Shown here piece by piece: positions 8,621 through 17,200 of a DNA stretch of 64,000 bases. Each line of letters begins with the position of its first letter. Position 1 is the stretch's first letter. The notes beneath the pieces were generated by a model. It did no database searches. It saw only the letters and a program-made list of their open reading frames with translations, and was not told where the DNA came from. Origin of the DNA: Shewanella zhangzhouensis (GTDB taxonomy: Bacteria > Pseudomonadota > Gammaproteobacteria > Enterobacterales > Shewanellaceae); NCBI RefSeq assembly GCF_019457615.1, contig NZ_CP080414.1:1176501-1240500 (forward strand). The letters run 5' to 3'. The position numbers and the translations under genes are program-made.

Positions 8621-8640
8621 AAATGACAACGCTGTCATTT
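8621..8640. promoter_or_regulatory. NagR-type operator upstream of nagK
   Basis: AAATGACAACGCTGTCATTT: perfect 8-bp arms AAATGACA/TGTCATTT around ACGC. A possible promoter overlaps it, ATGACA (8623-8628) with TAACAT (8647-8652) at 18-bp spacing, so bound repressor would block RNA polymerase. It lies 87 bases before the nagK start. Confidence 0.85.
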
Positions 8641-8726
8641 TTGCTGTAACATGAGGTTAACTTAGAAAATGCATAGGTCGTGGGCAAGGGTTCCAGGCCA
8701 AATCCAAATGTGCAAAGAGGAAAGTC

Positions 8727-9632
8727 ATGGCATTTGACCAGACCCTGGAAGGGCAGTTGTATCTGGGTATAGATGGCGGTGGCAGTAAGTGCCGAGCAAC
8801 CCTGTACAACCACAAACTCGACGTGCTGGGCACAGGTGTTGCCGGGCGAGCCAACCCTTTGTTTGGTCTGGAGCAGACCTTTGAGTCGATTTTGGCTTCT
8901 ACCGAGTTGGCGCTCAAAGATGCGGGCTTCAGCCTCAGTGATGCAGGTTCGCTGGTGGCCGGTCTCGGCCTTGCGGGTGTCAATGTGCCGCGCCTGCTTG
9001 CCGATGTGCAGGCTTGGCAGCATCCCTTCAAGTCCATGTATGTGACCTCTGATCTACATACCGCGTGCATAGGTGCCCATCAGGGCGGAGACGGCGCCGT
9101 GATCATTACGGGAACCGGCTCTTGTGGTTATGTCCATGTGGGTGATGACAGTCTGAGCCTGGGTGGCCATGGTTTTGCCCTTGGCGACAAAGGCAGTGGC
9201 GCCTGGCTTGGGCTCAGAGCCGCTGAACATGTGCTATTGCAGCTCGATGGTTTTGCTGAGCCAACCGCGTTGACCGAACGCCTCTTTGCCAATCTCGGTG
9301 TATCAGATGCCCTGGGCATTGTTGAGAACCTGGCCGGGCGCTCGTCCAGCTGCTACGCCACCCTCGCCCGAGAGGTGCTGGCTGCCGCCGATGAGGGGGA
9401 TAAGGTTGCCGAGGCCATACTGCGTGAGGGCGCGGCCTACATCAGTGAGATGGCACGCAAGCTCTTTACCCTGACTCCTGCACGCTTTTCCATGATTGGC
9501 GGGCTGGCCGAGCCGCTGCAAAAATGGCTCGATGCAGACGTGGTTGCGCGTCTGGAGCCTTCCCTGGCGGCACCAGAAATGGGCGCAGTGCTATTCGCCA
9601 TTCAGCAACATAACAAACAAACGGCTGCCTGA
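8727..9632 (+). CDS. nagK: N-acetylglucosamine kinase, BcrAD/BadFG type
   Basis: 301 residues with the ASKHA ATPase fold: phosphate-1 motif YLGIDGGGSKCRATL near the N-terminus, phosphate-2 ITGTGSCGYV at about 132-141, and LGDKGSGAWLGLRAAEH after it. It belongs to the BadF/BadG/BcrA/BcrD group, not the ROK group used by E. coli NagK; this replacement is known for Shewanella GlcNAc kinases. It phosphorylates GlcNAc imported by NagP to GlcNAc-6-P in the cytoplasm. An AGAGGAAAG ribosome site precedes ATG 8727. First gene of nagK-nagB-nagA-nagX under a NagR operator. Confidence 0.93.
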   Translation: MAFDQTLEGQLYLGIDGGGSKCRATLYNHKLDVLGTGVAGRANPLFGLEQTFESILASTELALKDAGFSLSDAGSLVAGLGLAGVNVPRLLADVQAWQHPFKSMYVTSDLHTACIGAHQGGDGAVIITGTGSCGYVHVGDDSLSLGGHGFALGDKGSGAWLGLRAAEHVLLQLDGFAEPTALTERLFANLGVSDALGIVENLAGRSSSCYATLAREVLAAADEGDKVAEAILREGAAYISEMARKLFTLTPARFSMIGGLAEPLQKWLDADVVARLEPSLAAPEMGAVLFAIQQHNKQTAA

Positions 9633-9676
9633 GGCGGCCGACGTTATTCATAATTGCGAGACTTAAGGTGACACAG

Positions 9677-10675
9677 ATGACCAATACCATCATGGAGCAG
9701 GAAGCCCGTACGGCTCCCGCCAAAATCGCGGCCCAGCTGGCTGCCAACGCTCAGATCACGGCCGAGCTCGGCGCAAAGCTGAGAGAGCTAAACCCCCGCT
9801 TCGTGATGATTGTGGGTCGTGGCAGCTCAGATCACGCCGGTGTATTCGGTAAATATCTGTTTGAAATCGAAACAGGCGTGCCTACCTTTGCCGCCGCTCC
9901 TTCAGTTGCCAGCGTGTACGGGAAGTCGTTGAAACTCGAAGGCGCGCTGGTGATTGTGATTTCCCAGTCCGGTCGCAGCCCTGATATCCTTGCCCAGGCC
10001 CGTATGGCCAAAAACGCCGGAGCCTTCTGTGTGGCCTTGGTGAACGATGAATCTGCGCCTATCAAAGATATCGTGGATGTTGTGCTGCCGCTGCGTGCCG
10101 GTGAAGAAAAGGCCGTTGCTGCCACCAAGAGCTATCTTTGCACTCTGTCTGCTCTGATTCAACTGGCAGCTGCCTGGACCCAGAGTGAGTCGCTGGCCAA
10201 GGCCGTTGATACCATGCCTGCTGCGCTGGACGCCGCAGTAAACGCTGAGCCTCAGCTCACTGCCGAAGGCATTGGCGCCGTGCGTAACCTGGTGGTACTG
10301 GGCCGTGGCCTTGGCTATGCCGTCTCCAAAGAGATTGCTTTGAAGCTTAAAGAAGTGTGCTCTATTCACGCAGAAGCCTTCTCCAGCGCCGAGTTCCTCC
10401 ATGGTCCTGTGACCCTGGTTGAGAAGAAGCTGACCATTGTGGACGTGTGCGTGGGCGATGAGTCATATGCCAGCCATATCGAGCAGATTGAGAACGTCAG
10501 CAGCCGCGGTGCCGATTTGGTTCACCTGAACCAAACCTCCACCGACATCCACCCACGGGTGGCGCCACTTGCACTGCTGCAACGCTTCTACATTGATGTG
10601 GCCGCCGTAGCCGTTGCCCGTGGCATTGACCCGGATGCACCTGCAGGCCTGAAAAAGGTTACCCAGACCCTGTAA
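9677..10675 (+). CDS. nagB: Glucosamine-6-phosphate deaminase, SIS-domain type (NagB-II)
   Basis: 332 residues from ATG 9677, chosen over the in-frame GTG at 9668 because TAAGGTG (9664-9670) then sits 6 bases upstream. Two SIS sugar-isomerase domains are visible: VGRGSSDHAG and ISQSGRSPDI in the first, and VLGRGLGYAVSKEIALKLKE with the HAEAFSSAEFLHGP signature in the second. It resembles the isomerase half of GlmS without the glutaminase half, and differs from the E. coli NagB fold. It converts GlcN-6-P to fructose-6-P and ammonium. The gene begins 44 bases after nagK and ends 19 bases before nagA. Confidence 0.93.
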   Translation: MTNTIMEQEARTAPAKIAAQLAANAQITAELGAKLRELNPRFVMIVGRGSSDHAGVFGKYLFEIETGVPTFAAAPSVASVYGKSLKLEGALVIVISQSGRSPDILAQARMAKNAGAFCVALVNDESAPIKDIVDVVLPLRAGEEKAVAATKSYLCTLSALIQLAAAWTQSESLAKAVDTMPAALDAAVNAEPQLTAEGIGAVRNLVVLGRGLGYAVSKEIALKLKEVCSIHAEAFSSAEFLHGPVTLVEKKLTIVDVCVGDESYASHIEQIENVSSRGADLVHLNQTSTDIHPRVAPLALLQRFYIDVAAVAVARGIDPDAPAGLKKVTQTL

Positions 10676-10694
10676 TTTATTGCCCGGAGCGCGC

Positions 10695-11828
10695 ATGAAA
10701 ACGACCCTTATCGCCGAGCGCCTGTTTGATGGCGAGCAGTTTCACCACAATGTGCCTGTGACTGTGGAAGATGGCCAGGTGCTGGCCCTCGACACCGTAG
10801 CTGGCAGCGCCGAGGTGAAATTGCAGGGCACCCTGGTGCCTGGTTTTATCGATGTGCAGGTCAATGGTGGGGGCGGTGTGCTCTTTAATGACACCCCAAC
10901 TGTGGCCGCTATTGAAGCCATTGGCGCTGCCCATGCCCGCTTTGGTACCACAGGGTATTTGCCGACGCTCATCACCGATGGGGTCGATATCATGGCCCGC
11001 GCTGCCGATGCTGCTGCAGCGGCTATCGCCAAAGGCTCCACCGGTGTGCTTGGGGTGCACTTTGAGGGGCCGCACCTGTCGGTACCCAAAAAAGGTGTGC
11101 ATCCCGAGTCTCACATTCGCCGCATCGGCGATCGCGAGCTGGAGATTTTTGCCCGTCAGGATCTGGGACTGAAGGTTGTAACCCTGGCTCCAGAGAATGT
11201 GTCACCCGAGGTGATCCGAGCTTTGGTGGAAGTCGGGGTTAAGGTCTGTTTGGGCCACTCCAATGCTGATTACGCCACCACTGTCGCGGCGCTTGAAGCC
11301 GGTGCTACCGGTTTTACCCACCTTTATAATGCCATGTCGGCGCTTACTTCCCGTGAGCCGGGCGTGGTTGGCGCCGCCATCGACAGCGATGATGCCTGGT
11401 GTGGTTTGATTGTTGATGGTCACCACGTGCATTCAGCGGCGGCCCGTATTGCCATCAAAGCCAAGCCCCGCGGTAAGGTGATGCTGGTGACCGATGCCAT
11501 GCCGCCTGTGGGTATGGATGAGAGCACCAGCTTCGACCTGTTTGGTATCCAGGTGGTGCGTCAGGGCGACAAGCTCAATGCCCTGACCGGCGAGCTGGCC
11601 GGCTGTGTGCTGGATATGGCCGGTGCGGTGCAAAATACTGTCGATATGTTGGGGTTGCCGCAGGCCGAAGCCATTCGCATGGCGTCACTCTATCCCGCCG
11701 CGTTCCTTGGCATCGACAACAGGCTGGGGACCCTGGCTGTCGGTAAGCAAGCCGATATGGTACTGCTCGATGATAACGGCCGTTGCCGTGGTACCTGGAT
11801 TGGCGGCAAGCAGGTGTTTGGCCTGTGA
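10695..11828 (+). CDS. nagA: N-acetylglucosamine-6-phosphate deacetylase
   Basis: 377 residues from ATG 10695 with CGGAG five bases upstream; upstream in-frame extension to 10680 has no ATG. An amidohydrolase barrel with the NagA metal and substrate motifs: PGFIDVQVNGGGG, HFEGPHLSVPKKGVH, LGHSNADY, FTHLYNAMS, DGHHVH and the catalytic Asp in LVTDAMPPVG. It removes acetate from GlcNAc-6-P to give GlcN-6-P for NagB. Gly-Gly-Gly-Gly in place of the usual NG(A/C)GG in the first motif is a small variation. Third gene of the nagK operon. Confidence 0.95.
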   Translation: MKTTLIAERLFDGEQFHHNVPVTVEDGQVLALDTVAGSAEVKLQGTLVPGFIDVQVNGGGGVLFNDTPTVAAIEAIGAAHARFGTTGYLPTLITDGVDIMARAADAAAAAIAKGSTGVLGVHFEGPHLSVPKKGVHPESHIRRIGDRELEIFARQDLGLKVVTLAPENVSPEVIRALVEVGVKVCLGHSNADYATTVAALEAGATGFTHLYNAMSALTSREPGVVGAAIDSDDAWCGLIVDGHHVHSAAARIAIKAKPRGKVMLVTDAMPPVGMDESTSFDLFGIQVVRQGDKLNALTGELAGCVLDMAGAVQNTVDMLGLPQAEAIRMASLYPAAFLGIDNRLGTLAVGKQADMVLLDDNGRCRGTWIGGKQVFGL

Positions 11829-11937
11829 GCCAACCACAACAAACACCGGCCCTGGTAGAGTCAGCTCCTCCGGGGCCTGTTTTTATCTGTAAAAAACTGA
11901 AACACTTAAAAACATAACAAAAATAAAGGATAGAACG

Positions 11938-13074
11938 ATGCAAGCAACACAGACCAAGGCCGACAAGCCGAGGCTGATGTCACTGGATGCCCTGAGGGGC
12001 TTTGACATGTTCTGGATCTTGGGGGGCGAGAAGCTGTTTATTGCGCTTTTTGCCCTCTCTGGATGGTCTTTCTGGCAGCTCGCCGATGCCCAGATGCACC
12101 ACAGTCAGTGGCATGGTTTTACTTTTTACGATTTGATTTTCCCGCTGTTTATTTTCCTCTCCGGCGTGGCATTGGGGTTGTCGCCCAAGCGGCTCGATAA
12201 ACTGCCGCCTGCCGAGCGCAATCCGATTTATCGCCACGCGGTTAAGCGCTTGCTTTTGCTGCTGGCCCTGGGCGTACTCTATAACCACGGCTGGGGCACT
12301 GGCATTCCGGCACATCCAGACGAAGTACGTTATGCCAGTGTGCTGGGACGCATTGCATTTGCCTGGTTTTTTGCTGCGCTTTTGGTGTGGCATACCAGCC
12401 TGCGTACTCAGATAGTGGCCGCCGTGGCTATTTTATTTGGATACGCTGCTATTCAGTTGTGGCTGCCAGTTCCCGGTGGTCAGGCTGGCTGGCTGACACC
12501 CGCCGGTTCCATCAATGCCTGGGTAGATACCCATTTTCTGCCGGGGATCACCTATCAAAATCGTCCGTACGATCCTGAAGGCATTCTCTCCACCCTGCCA
12601 GCCATAGTGAATGCGCTGATAGGCGTGTTTGTGGGGCGCTTTATTGTGAAACCCCACGCCAAAGGCGACTGGGCCAAAGCGGGCATATTGGCCGGGGCAG
12701 GGGTGTTGGCACTGGTGCTTGGCTGGGGCCTCGATAGTGTGCTGCCGGTCAACAAAGATTTGTGGACCTCAAGCTTTGTACTGGTGACCACCGGCTGGAG
12801 CTTGCTGTTCCTCGCCTTCTTTTATGTGCTGGTGGATTTGCTCGGTGCCAAACGACTGGCATTCCCTTTTGTGGTGATTGGGGTTAACTCCATCATTATT
12901 TATCTGGCATCCAGCCTGATGAACTGGGATTACCTCAGTAAGAGTCTCTTTGGTGGGCTTATCAATGCGTTACCCATGCCAGCTCAGGCACTGGCGGCAG
13001 CCATCGGCTTTTTGGTGGTGCAGTGGGCACTGCTTTATTGGATGTACCGTAAAGGCATATTCATCCGGATTTAA
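11938..13074 (+). CDS. nagX: NagX, multi-pass membrane protein related to heparan-alpha-glucosaminide N-acetyltransferase
   Basis: 378 residues with about ten hydrophobic segments. The N-terminal RLMSLDALRGFDMFWILGGE is the signature of the HGSNAT-like/DUF5009 membrane family, and the first periplasmic loop holds conserved histidines (MHHSQWHGFTF). It is the predicted inner-membrane component of Shewanella nag clusters. Human HGSNAT transfers acetyl from acetyl-CoA across the lysosomal membrane to glucosamine; whether NagX acetylates glucosamine residues in the periplasm or transports chito-oligosaccharides is not settled by sequence. The gene starts 109 bases after nagA, with AAAGGA ahead of its ATG, and is the last gene before the nagP operator. 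Confidence 0.85.
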   Translation: MQATQTKADKPRLMSLDALRGFDMFWILGGEKLFIALFALSGWSFWQLADAQMHHSQWHGFTFYDLIFPLFIFLSGVALGLSPKRLDKLPPAERNPIYRHAVKRLLLLLALGVLYNHGWGTGIPAHPDEVRYASVLGRIAFAWFFAALLVWHTSLRTQIVAAVAILFGYAAIQLWLPVPGGQAGWLTPAGSINAWVDTHFLPGITYQNRPYDPEGILSTLPAIVNALIGVFVGRFIVKPHAKGDWAKAGILAGAGVLALVLGWGLDSVLPVNKDLWTSSFVLVTTGWSLLFLAFFYVLVDLLGAKRLAFPFVVIGVNSIIIYLASSLMNWDYLSKSLFGGLINALPMPAQALAAAIGFLVVQWALLYWMYRKGIFIRI

Positions 13075-13139
13075 GTCAGAACTGGTAGCCTGCGGCGCTC
13101 AGGGGCGCTTCAGGTGACCCTGTTAGAAGCTTTTTAATA

Positions 13140-13159
13140 AAATGACAGCGTTGTCTTTT
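13140..13159. promoter_or_regulatory. NagR-type operator upstream of nagP
   Basis: AAATGACAGCGTTGTCTTTT, differing from a perfect palindrome by one arm base. Its right half overlaps the probable -35 element of nagP. Confidence 0.85.
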
Positions 13160-13179
13160 TGGGCTTTGTGTTTTAACAT
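13151..13179 (+). promoter_or_regulatory. Probable nagP promoter
   Basis: TTGTCT (13151-13156), 17-bp spacer, TAACAT (13174-13179). The -35 lies inside the NagR palindrome, a direct repression geometry. The leader to ATG 13309 would be about 120 bases. Confidence 0.55.
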
Positions 13180-13308
13180 CGGTGAAACATGAGGCGAAAA
13201 ACCACACCAGCTTGGCACAATGGTGGGGTGATATAACAAGTGCCGTTGGATGGATGGGATTGGGCTTAACCTGATCTTGATAACAAACGATTACAAAGAA
13301 GCAGGCAT

Positions 13309-14634
13309 ATGAACATGACAGTTGCGAGCGAGGCTCAGGTGAGCCGCAGAAGCAGCGTACTGCCGATGACCATTATCGGCATACTCTTCTTCATCTTTGG
13401 ATTTGTGACCTGGCTGAATGGTTCACTGATCCCTTTTCTGAAGGTTATCTGTGAGCTGAACGAGTTTCAGGCACTGTTTGTCACTTTTGCCTTCTACATA
13501 GCCTACACGGTAATGGCCTTGCCCATGTCGTCCATCTTGCGCCGTACCGGTTACCGCAATGGAATGGCCATTGGTTTGGCCATCATGGTTGTGGGTAGTC
13601 TGGCATTTATTCCTGCCGCTTACAGCGCCAACTTCCTGCTGTTTTTGGGCGCCCTGTTTATTCTGGGTACCGGCCTGACTATCCTGCAAACGGCATCCAA
13701 CCCTTATGTGGTGCATATCGGTCCGAAAGAGAGTGCCGCTATGCGTATCTCCATCATGGGGATCATCAACAAGCTTGCCGGTGTAGTGGTACCCCTGCTG
13801 TTTACTGCACTGGTTCTCTCCGGGCTTGAAAACTTCGATGAAGCCCACCTGTCTGCCCTGAGCGAAGCCGAACGTACGGTACAGATAACCGAGCTCTCAA
13901 GCCGCCTGGTGATGCCTTACATCTATATGGCAGTGGCGCTGCTTGCACTGATTGCGCTGGTAAAGTTCTCAGGTCTGCCGGAAATCGAGTTTGAAGAAAC
14001 CGAATCCGCCGAAGGTGAGAAGGGCAGTATCACCCAGTTCCCTCAGGTTATTCTGGGCGCCATCGCGCTCTTTGCCTATGTGGGGATTGAGGTCATTGCC
14101 GGTGACACCATTGGTCTGTACGGTCAGTCCCTGGGCGTAGCGAACTTCGCATCGCTAACCTCTTATACCATGGTGTTTATGGTGATTGGTTATGCCATAG
14201 GTGTGCTCTGTATTCCTCGCTTTATCAGCCAGGAAAAGGCGTTGCTTGCCTCCGCTATTGCCGGTGGTCTGTGTGTACTCGGTGCCGTATTCGGCTCTAC
14301 CGAAAGCACCGCCCTGGCCTCAGCCCTATGGGGATGGATGGGCGTACCTCTGGTGCCAAACTCAGTGGTATTTGTGGCCATGATGGGGATGGCCCACGCG
14401 CTGGTGTGGCCAGCGGTTTGGCCTTTGGCACTGGATGGGCTGGGCAAATTCACCGCCCAGGGCTCGGCGCTGCTGATCATGGGCATTTCCGGTGGCGCTA
14501 TTCTGCCGCTGCTCTTTGGCAAGGTGGCTCACTTCAGCGGGGATACTCAGCTCGGTTACTGGGTTGGCCTGCCATGCTACCTGTTTATCCTCTTCTATGC
14601 GGTGAAAGGGCATAAGATGCGCAGCTGGAATTAA
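13309..14634 (+). CDS. nagP: N-acetylglucosamine permease, MFS (FucP family)
   Basis: 441 residues, twelve predicted membrane helices, with FucP/NagP-type features: FGFVTWLNGSLIPFLK in helix 1, GYRNGMAIGL at the loop 2-3 signature, TASNPYVVHIGP, and the C-terminal motif WPLALDGLGKFTAQGSALLIM. It is the GlcNAc:H+ (or Na+) symporter that replaces the PTS in Shewanella. The start ATG 13309 is preceded by AGCAGG. It stands alone after nagX with its own NagR site and is closed by an intrinsic terminator. FucP relatives also carry fucose or glucose; the operator and neighbours favour GlcNAc. Confidence 0.93.
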   Translation: MNMTVASEAQVSRRSSVLPMTIIGILFFIFGFVTWLNGSLIPFLKVICELNEFQALFVTFAFYIAYTVMALPMSSILRRTGYRNGMAIGLAIMVVGSLAFIPAAYSANFLLFLGALFILGTGLTILQTASNPYVVHIGPKESAAMRISIMGIINKLAGVVVPLLFTALVLSGLENFDEAHLSALSEAERTVQITELSSRLVMPYIYMAVALLALIALVKFSGLPEIEFEETESAEGEKGSITQFPQVILGAIALFAYVGIEVIAGDTIGLYGQSLGVANFASLTSYTMVFMVIGYAIGVLCIPRFISQEKALLASAIAGGLCVLGAVFGSTESTALASALWGWMGVPLVPNSVVFVAMMGMAHALVWPAVWPLALDGLGKFTAQGSALLIMGISGGAILPLLFGKVAHFSGDTQLGYWVGLPCYLFILFYAVKGHKMRSWN

Positions 14635-14662
14635 TAGCTGAGTATCTAAAATCTTTTGGGTT

Positions 14663-14688
14663 AAAAGGAGGCTAAGGCCTCCTTTTTT
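14663..14688 (+). terminator. Intrinsic terminator after nagP
   Basis: AAAAGGAGGC, TAAG loop, GCCTCC and six T. Confidence 0.88.
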
Positions 14689-14786
14689 ATGGGTGAGTTT
14701 TCCCCTGGAACTGAAAAGCGCCTGAGTTTAAGTATCTGATTTTAATGTTATAAATGTAATGGGAGTGAATTGGGAATACCAAAATG

Positions 14787-14811
14787 AAAAAAGCCACTCA
14801 AAGAGTGGCTT
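14787..14811 (-). terminator. Intrinsic terminator of the tRNA-Phe/tRNA-Thr transcript
   Basis: On the minus strand AAGCCACTC, TTT, GAGTGGCTT and a run of T, just past the 3' end of tRNA-Thr. Confidence 0.8.
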
Positions 14812-14822
14812 TAAACTTTTTA

Positions 14823-14898
<76 letters not shown>

Positions 14899-14906
14899 CT
14901 TAAATA

Positions 14907-14982
14907 TGGTGCCCGAACCCGGAATCGAACCAGGGACACGCGGATTTTCAATCCGCTGCTCTACCGACTGAGCTATTCGGGC
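14907..14982 (-). tRNA. tRNA-Phe (anticodon GAA)
   Basis: 76 bases on the minus strand, acceptor GCCCGAA with TTCGGGC, encoded CCA, anticodon loop TTGAAAA, T-loop GTTCGATTC. Eight bases upstream of tRNA-Thr in the same transcript. Confidence 0.97.
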
Positions 14983-15050
14983 AACTAAACTGAGCGTTAG
15001 TCGTCTACTGCAGACCGGGTTAATGTGCCCGTCTCGTCTGGAGTGCGCGT

Positions 15051-15079
15051 ATCATATAGCGGTCGTTTTTTTCCTGCAA
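15051..15079 (-). promoter_or_regulatory. Probable promoter of the tRNA-Phe/tRNA-Thr operon
   Basis: On the minus strand TTGCAG (15074-15079), 17-bp spacer, TATGAT (15051-15056), then a GC-rich discriminator ACGCGC as expected for stringently controlled stable RNA promoters. About 60 bases before the tRNA-Phe 5' end. The rest of 14983-15316 shows nothing else clear. Confidence 0.6.
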
Positions 15080-15316
15080 GCGCTTTTTCCTGAGTTGCGG
15101 CGTGTCTGGCCAGAGAATCACCAAATCCCATCAAAAAGGCACATTATTGCCGAATTAACCAACAAAATGACGGCGTTGCAGCGCTACTCCCTTGCTGATT
15201 CACGGCGGTTTAACTCTTTGGTCCTCTGAAACGCTTGTCTCTTCCTTTCTTATTTCTAAAAAATCGAACCAAATGGGCGATTTTTAGCGATTTTATTATT
15301 TGGTGTAGCAATTAAG

Positions 15317-15898
15317 ATGAAAAGCATTCTCGTTAGATGGTGTGTTGATGATATGTGGCGAAATCGCGCGTCAGGTTATGGCTGGTTTGCCATCGGTATT
15401 CATTGGGTGATGGCGGTGCTGATCCTGGGACTCTTCGCCTTGGGGTTGTGGATGGTAGAACTTAACTATTACAGCCAGTGGTACCGCGTCGCCCCATATT
15501 GGCACAAAGGCTTGGGCGGCGTGGTGTTTGCGTTACTGCTACTGAGGCTGGCGATACGCTTAGGGGATCAACAGCCGAGCGCGTTGGGCAAGGGCACCGA
15601 AGTGGTACTTGCCAAAATAGTGCATCTCGCGCTTTACCTGTTGCCACTGGGACTGGTGATAAGTGGCTACCTTATTTCGACAGCCGATGGCCGGGCCCTG
15701 GAGCTATTTGAGCTGGTATCTATTCCATCGCTTGTGTCATTTCCCGGACAGGAAGACTCGGCCGGACAAATCCACAGTGTGCTTGCATGGCTATTAATCG
15801 CCCTGGTGAGTGCCCATGCGCTGGCCGCCATCAAACACCACGTTATTAATAGAAATGCCACTTTATTACGAATTCTAAGACCCCAAAAGGAAATCTGA
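15317..15898 (+). CDS. Cytochrome b561 family protein
   Basis: 193 residues, four membrane helices. Histidines suited to bind two b-type hemes are in IGIHWVMAVL (helix 1), YWHKGLGG (start of helix 2), AKIVHLALYLLPLG (helix 3) and QIHSVLAWLL/SAHALAAIKHH (helix 4). The family shuttles electrons from the quinone pool or superoxide at the inner membrane. The start is uncertain: ATG 15317 is the longest, while ATG 15353 (MWRNRASGYGW) matches the usual N-terminus better; neither has a good ribosome site. The gene ends 2 bases before yceI, the same pairing as E. coli yceJ-yceI. Confidence 0.88.
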   Translation: MKSILVRWCVDDMWRNRASGYGWFAIGIHWVMAVLILGLFALGLWMVELNYYSQWYRVAPYWHKGLGGVVFALLLLRLAIRLGDQQPSALGKGTEVVLAKIVHLALYLLPLGLVISGYLISTADGRALELFELVSIPSLVSFPGQEDSAGQIHSVLAWLLIALVSAHALAAIKHHVINRNATLLRILRPQKEI

Positions 15899-15900
15899 AC

Positions 15901-16473
15901 ATGAAAAAGACTCTGCTTTCGGCCCTGTTTGTTACCTCATTTATCGCCGTTCCAGCCTTGGCTGCAGACTATGTGATTGATACTCAGGGAGCACATGCTT
16001 CCATCAACTTTAAAGTAAATCATCTGGGCTACAGCTTTGTGGTCGGCCGCTTTAACGACTTCGGTGGCGAATTCAGCTTTGATGGCAAGTCACCTGAAGC
16101 CGCAAAAGTAAAGGTGACAGTGAACACCCAAAGCCTGGACTCCAATCACGCCGAGCGTGATAAGCACTTAAAGAGTGCCGACTTTATCAATGCGGGTAAG
16201 TATCCTGAGGCCGTATTTGAGTCTACATCAGTGAAGGTGGGCAGCGATGGCACTTTGGTTATCGAAGGTAACTTTACCCTTAACGGCGTGACCAAGCCGT
16301 TAACTATCGATGCCGTTGCCATCGGTGAAGGCAGCGACCCATGGGGTGGTTACCGCGCGGGCTTTACCGGCAGTACCAGCTTTGCCCTCAAGGATTACAA
16401 CATCAACTATGATTTGGGGCCAGCCTCTACTCATGTGACCCTGGACCTGGTAGTTGAAGGCATTCGTAAATAA
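15901..16473 (+). CDS. yceI: YceI family periplasmic lipid-binding protein
   Basis: 190 residues with signal peptide MKKTLLSALFVTSFIAVPALA, then the YceI lipocalin-like barrel: DTQGAHASINFKVNHLGYSF, VGRFNDFGGEFSFD, HLKSADFINAGKYPEA and GNFTLNGVTKPL. Family members bind isoprenoid chains such as ubiquinone-8 or polyprenyl pyrophosphate. The two-base gap to the cytochrome b561 gene implies one transcript and perhaps a shared quinone-linked role. Terminator follows at once. Confidence 0.92.
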   Translation: MKKTLLSALFVTSFIAVPALAADYVIDTQGAHASINFKVNHLGYSFVVGRFNDFGGEFSFDGKSPEAAKVKVTVNTQSLDSNHAERDKHLKSADFINAGKYPEAVFESTSVKVGSDGTLVIEGNFTLNGVTKPLTIDAVAIGEGSDPWGGYRAGFTGSTSFALKDYNINYDLGPASTHVTLDLVVEGIRK

Positions 16474-16493
16474 CGCGCAAATCACCAGTTAAG

Positions 16494-16515
16494 ACGCCCC
16501 GAAAGGGGCGTTTTT
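16494..16515 (+). terminator. Intrinsic terminator after yceI
   Basis: ACGCCCC, GAAA tetraloop, GGGGCGT and five T. Confidence 0.88.
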
Positions 16516-16642
16516 CATGGGGAATTGTCGTGCATCGGCGACGGATTTCAGGGTACACTAGCGCCAATTTCATGCATCGTTTTCCTGTGCTGGTAGATTA
16601 CCGGCATCAGGTTGCTTTTGTTTTAAGGAGACGAAAGACACT

Positions 16643-17119
16643 ATGAATAAGGTGCCTATGACGGTGGTTGGAGCCGAGCAGCTCCGCAAAGAACTGGATA
16701 TTTTGAAGTTTGACCGCCGCCCTAAAATCACTGAGGCCATCGCTGCGGCAAGAGAACTCGGCGATCTGAAGGAAAATGCCGAGTATCACGCTGCCCGTGA
16801 AGAGCAGGGGATCTGCGAAGCCCGTATTCGTGATATTGAAGGCAAGCTGTCCAATGCCCAAATCATTGATGTCACCAAGATGGCCAACAATGGCCGCATT
16901 ATCTTCGGCGCGACTGTCACTATTTTGAATCTGGATACCGATGCTGAAGTGACCTATCGCATCGTGGGCGACGATGAAGCCAACATCAAAGAAAACCTGA
17001 TTTCGGTGAACTCCCCCATTGCCCGTGGTCTGGTGGGTAAAAACCTGGGTGACGAAGTTAATATCACCACCCCTGCCGGCGTGACCGCTTATGAAGTGGT
17101 GGAAGTGCAATACATCTGA
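16643..17119 (+). CDS. greA: Transcription elongation factor GreA
   Basis: 158 residues, exact GreA size. N-terminal coiled coil with the signature GDLKENAEYHAAREEQGICEA around residues 38-58, whose acidic tip (Asp, Glu) enters the RNA polymerase secondary channel and triggers cleavage of backtracked RNA. The C-terminal FKBP-like domain ends VTAYEVVEVQYI. AAGGAG precedes the ATG by 14 bases. carAB, often upstream of greA, is absent here. Confidence 0.96.
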   Translation: MNKVPMTVVGAEQLRKELDILKFDRRPKITEAIAAARELGDLKENAEYHAAREEQGICEARIRDIEGKLSNAQIIDVTKMANNGRIIFGATVTILNLDTDAEVTYRIVGDDEANIKENLISVNSPIARGLVGKNLGDEVNITTPAGVTAYEVVEVQYI

Positions 17120-17141
17120 TTGCTTTCGGTGCCGACTAAAC

Positions 17142-17169
17142 AAAAAAGCCGCTGTTAAGCGGCTTTTTT
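17142..17169. terminator. Bidirectional terminator between greA and yhbY
   Basis: AAAAAAGCCGC, TGTTAA, GCGGCTTTTTT; usable from both convergent genes. Confidence 0.9.
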
Positions 17170-17200
17170 GTTGATGCTCTTCATTAAAAAGAGCGAAAGA

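Noticed and set aside
15165..15184. Half-site AAATGACGGCGTTG resembling a NagR operator upstream of cytochrome b561
   Set aside because: Left half and core match but the right half is lost (CAGCGC); the downstream genes have no GlcNAc link.
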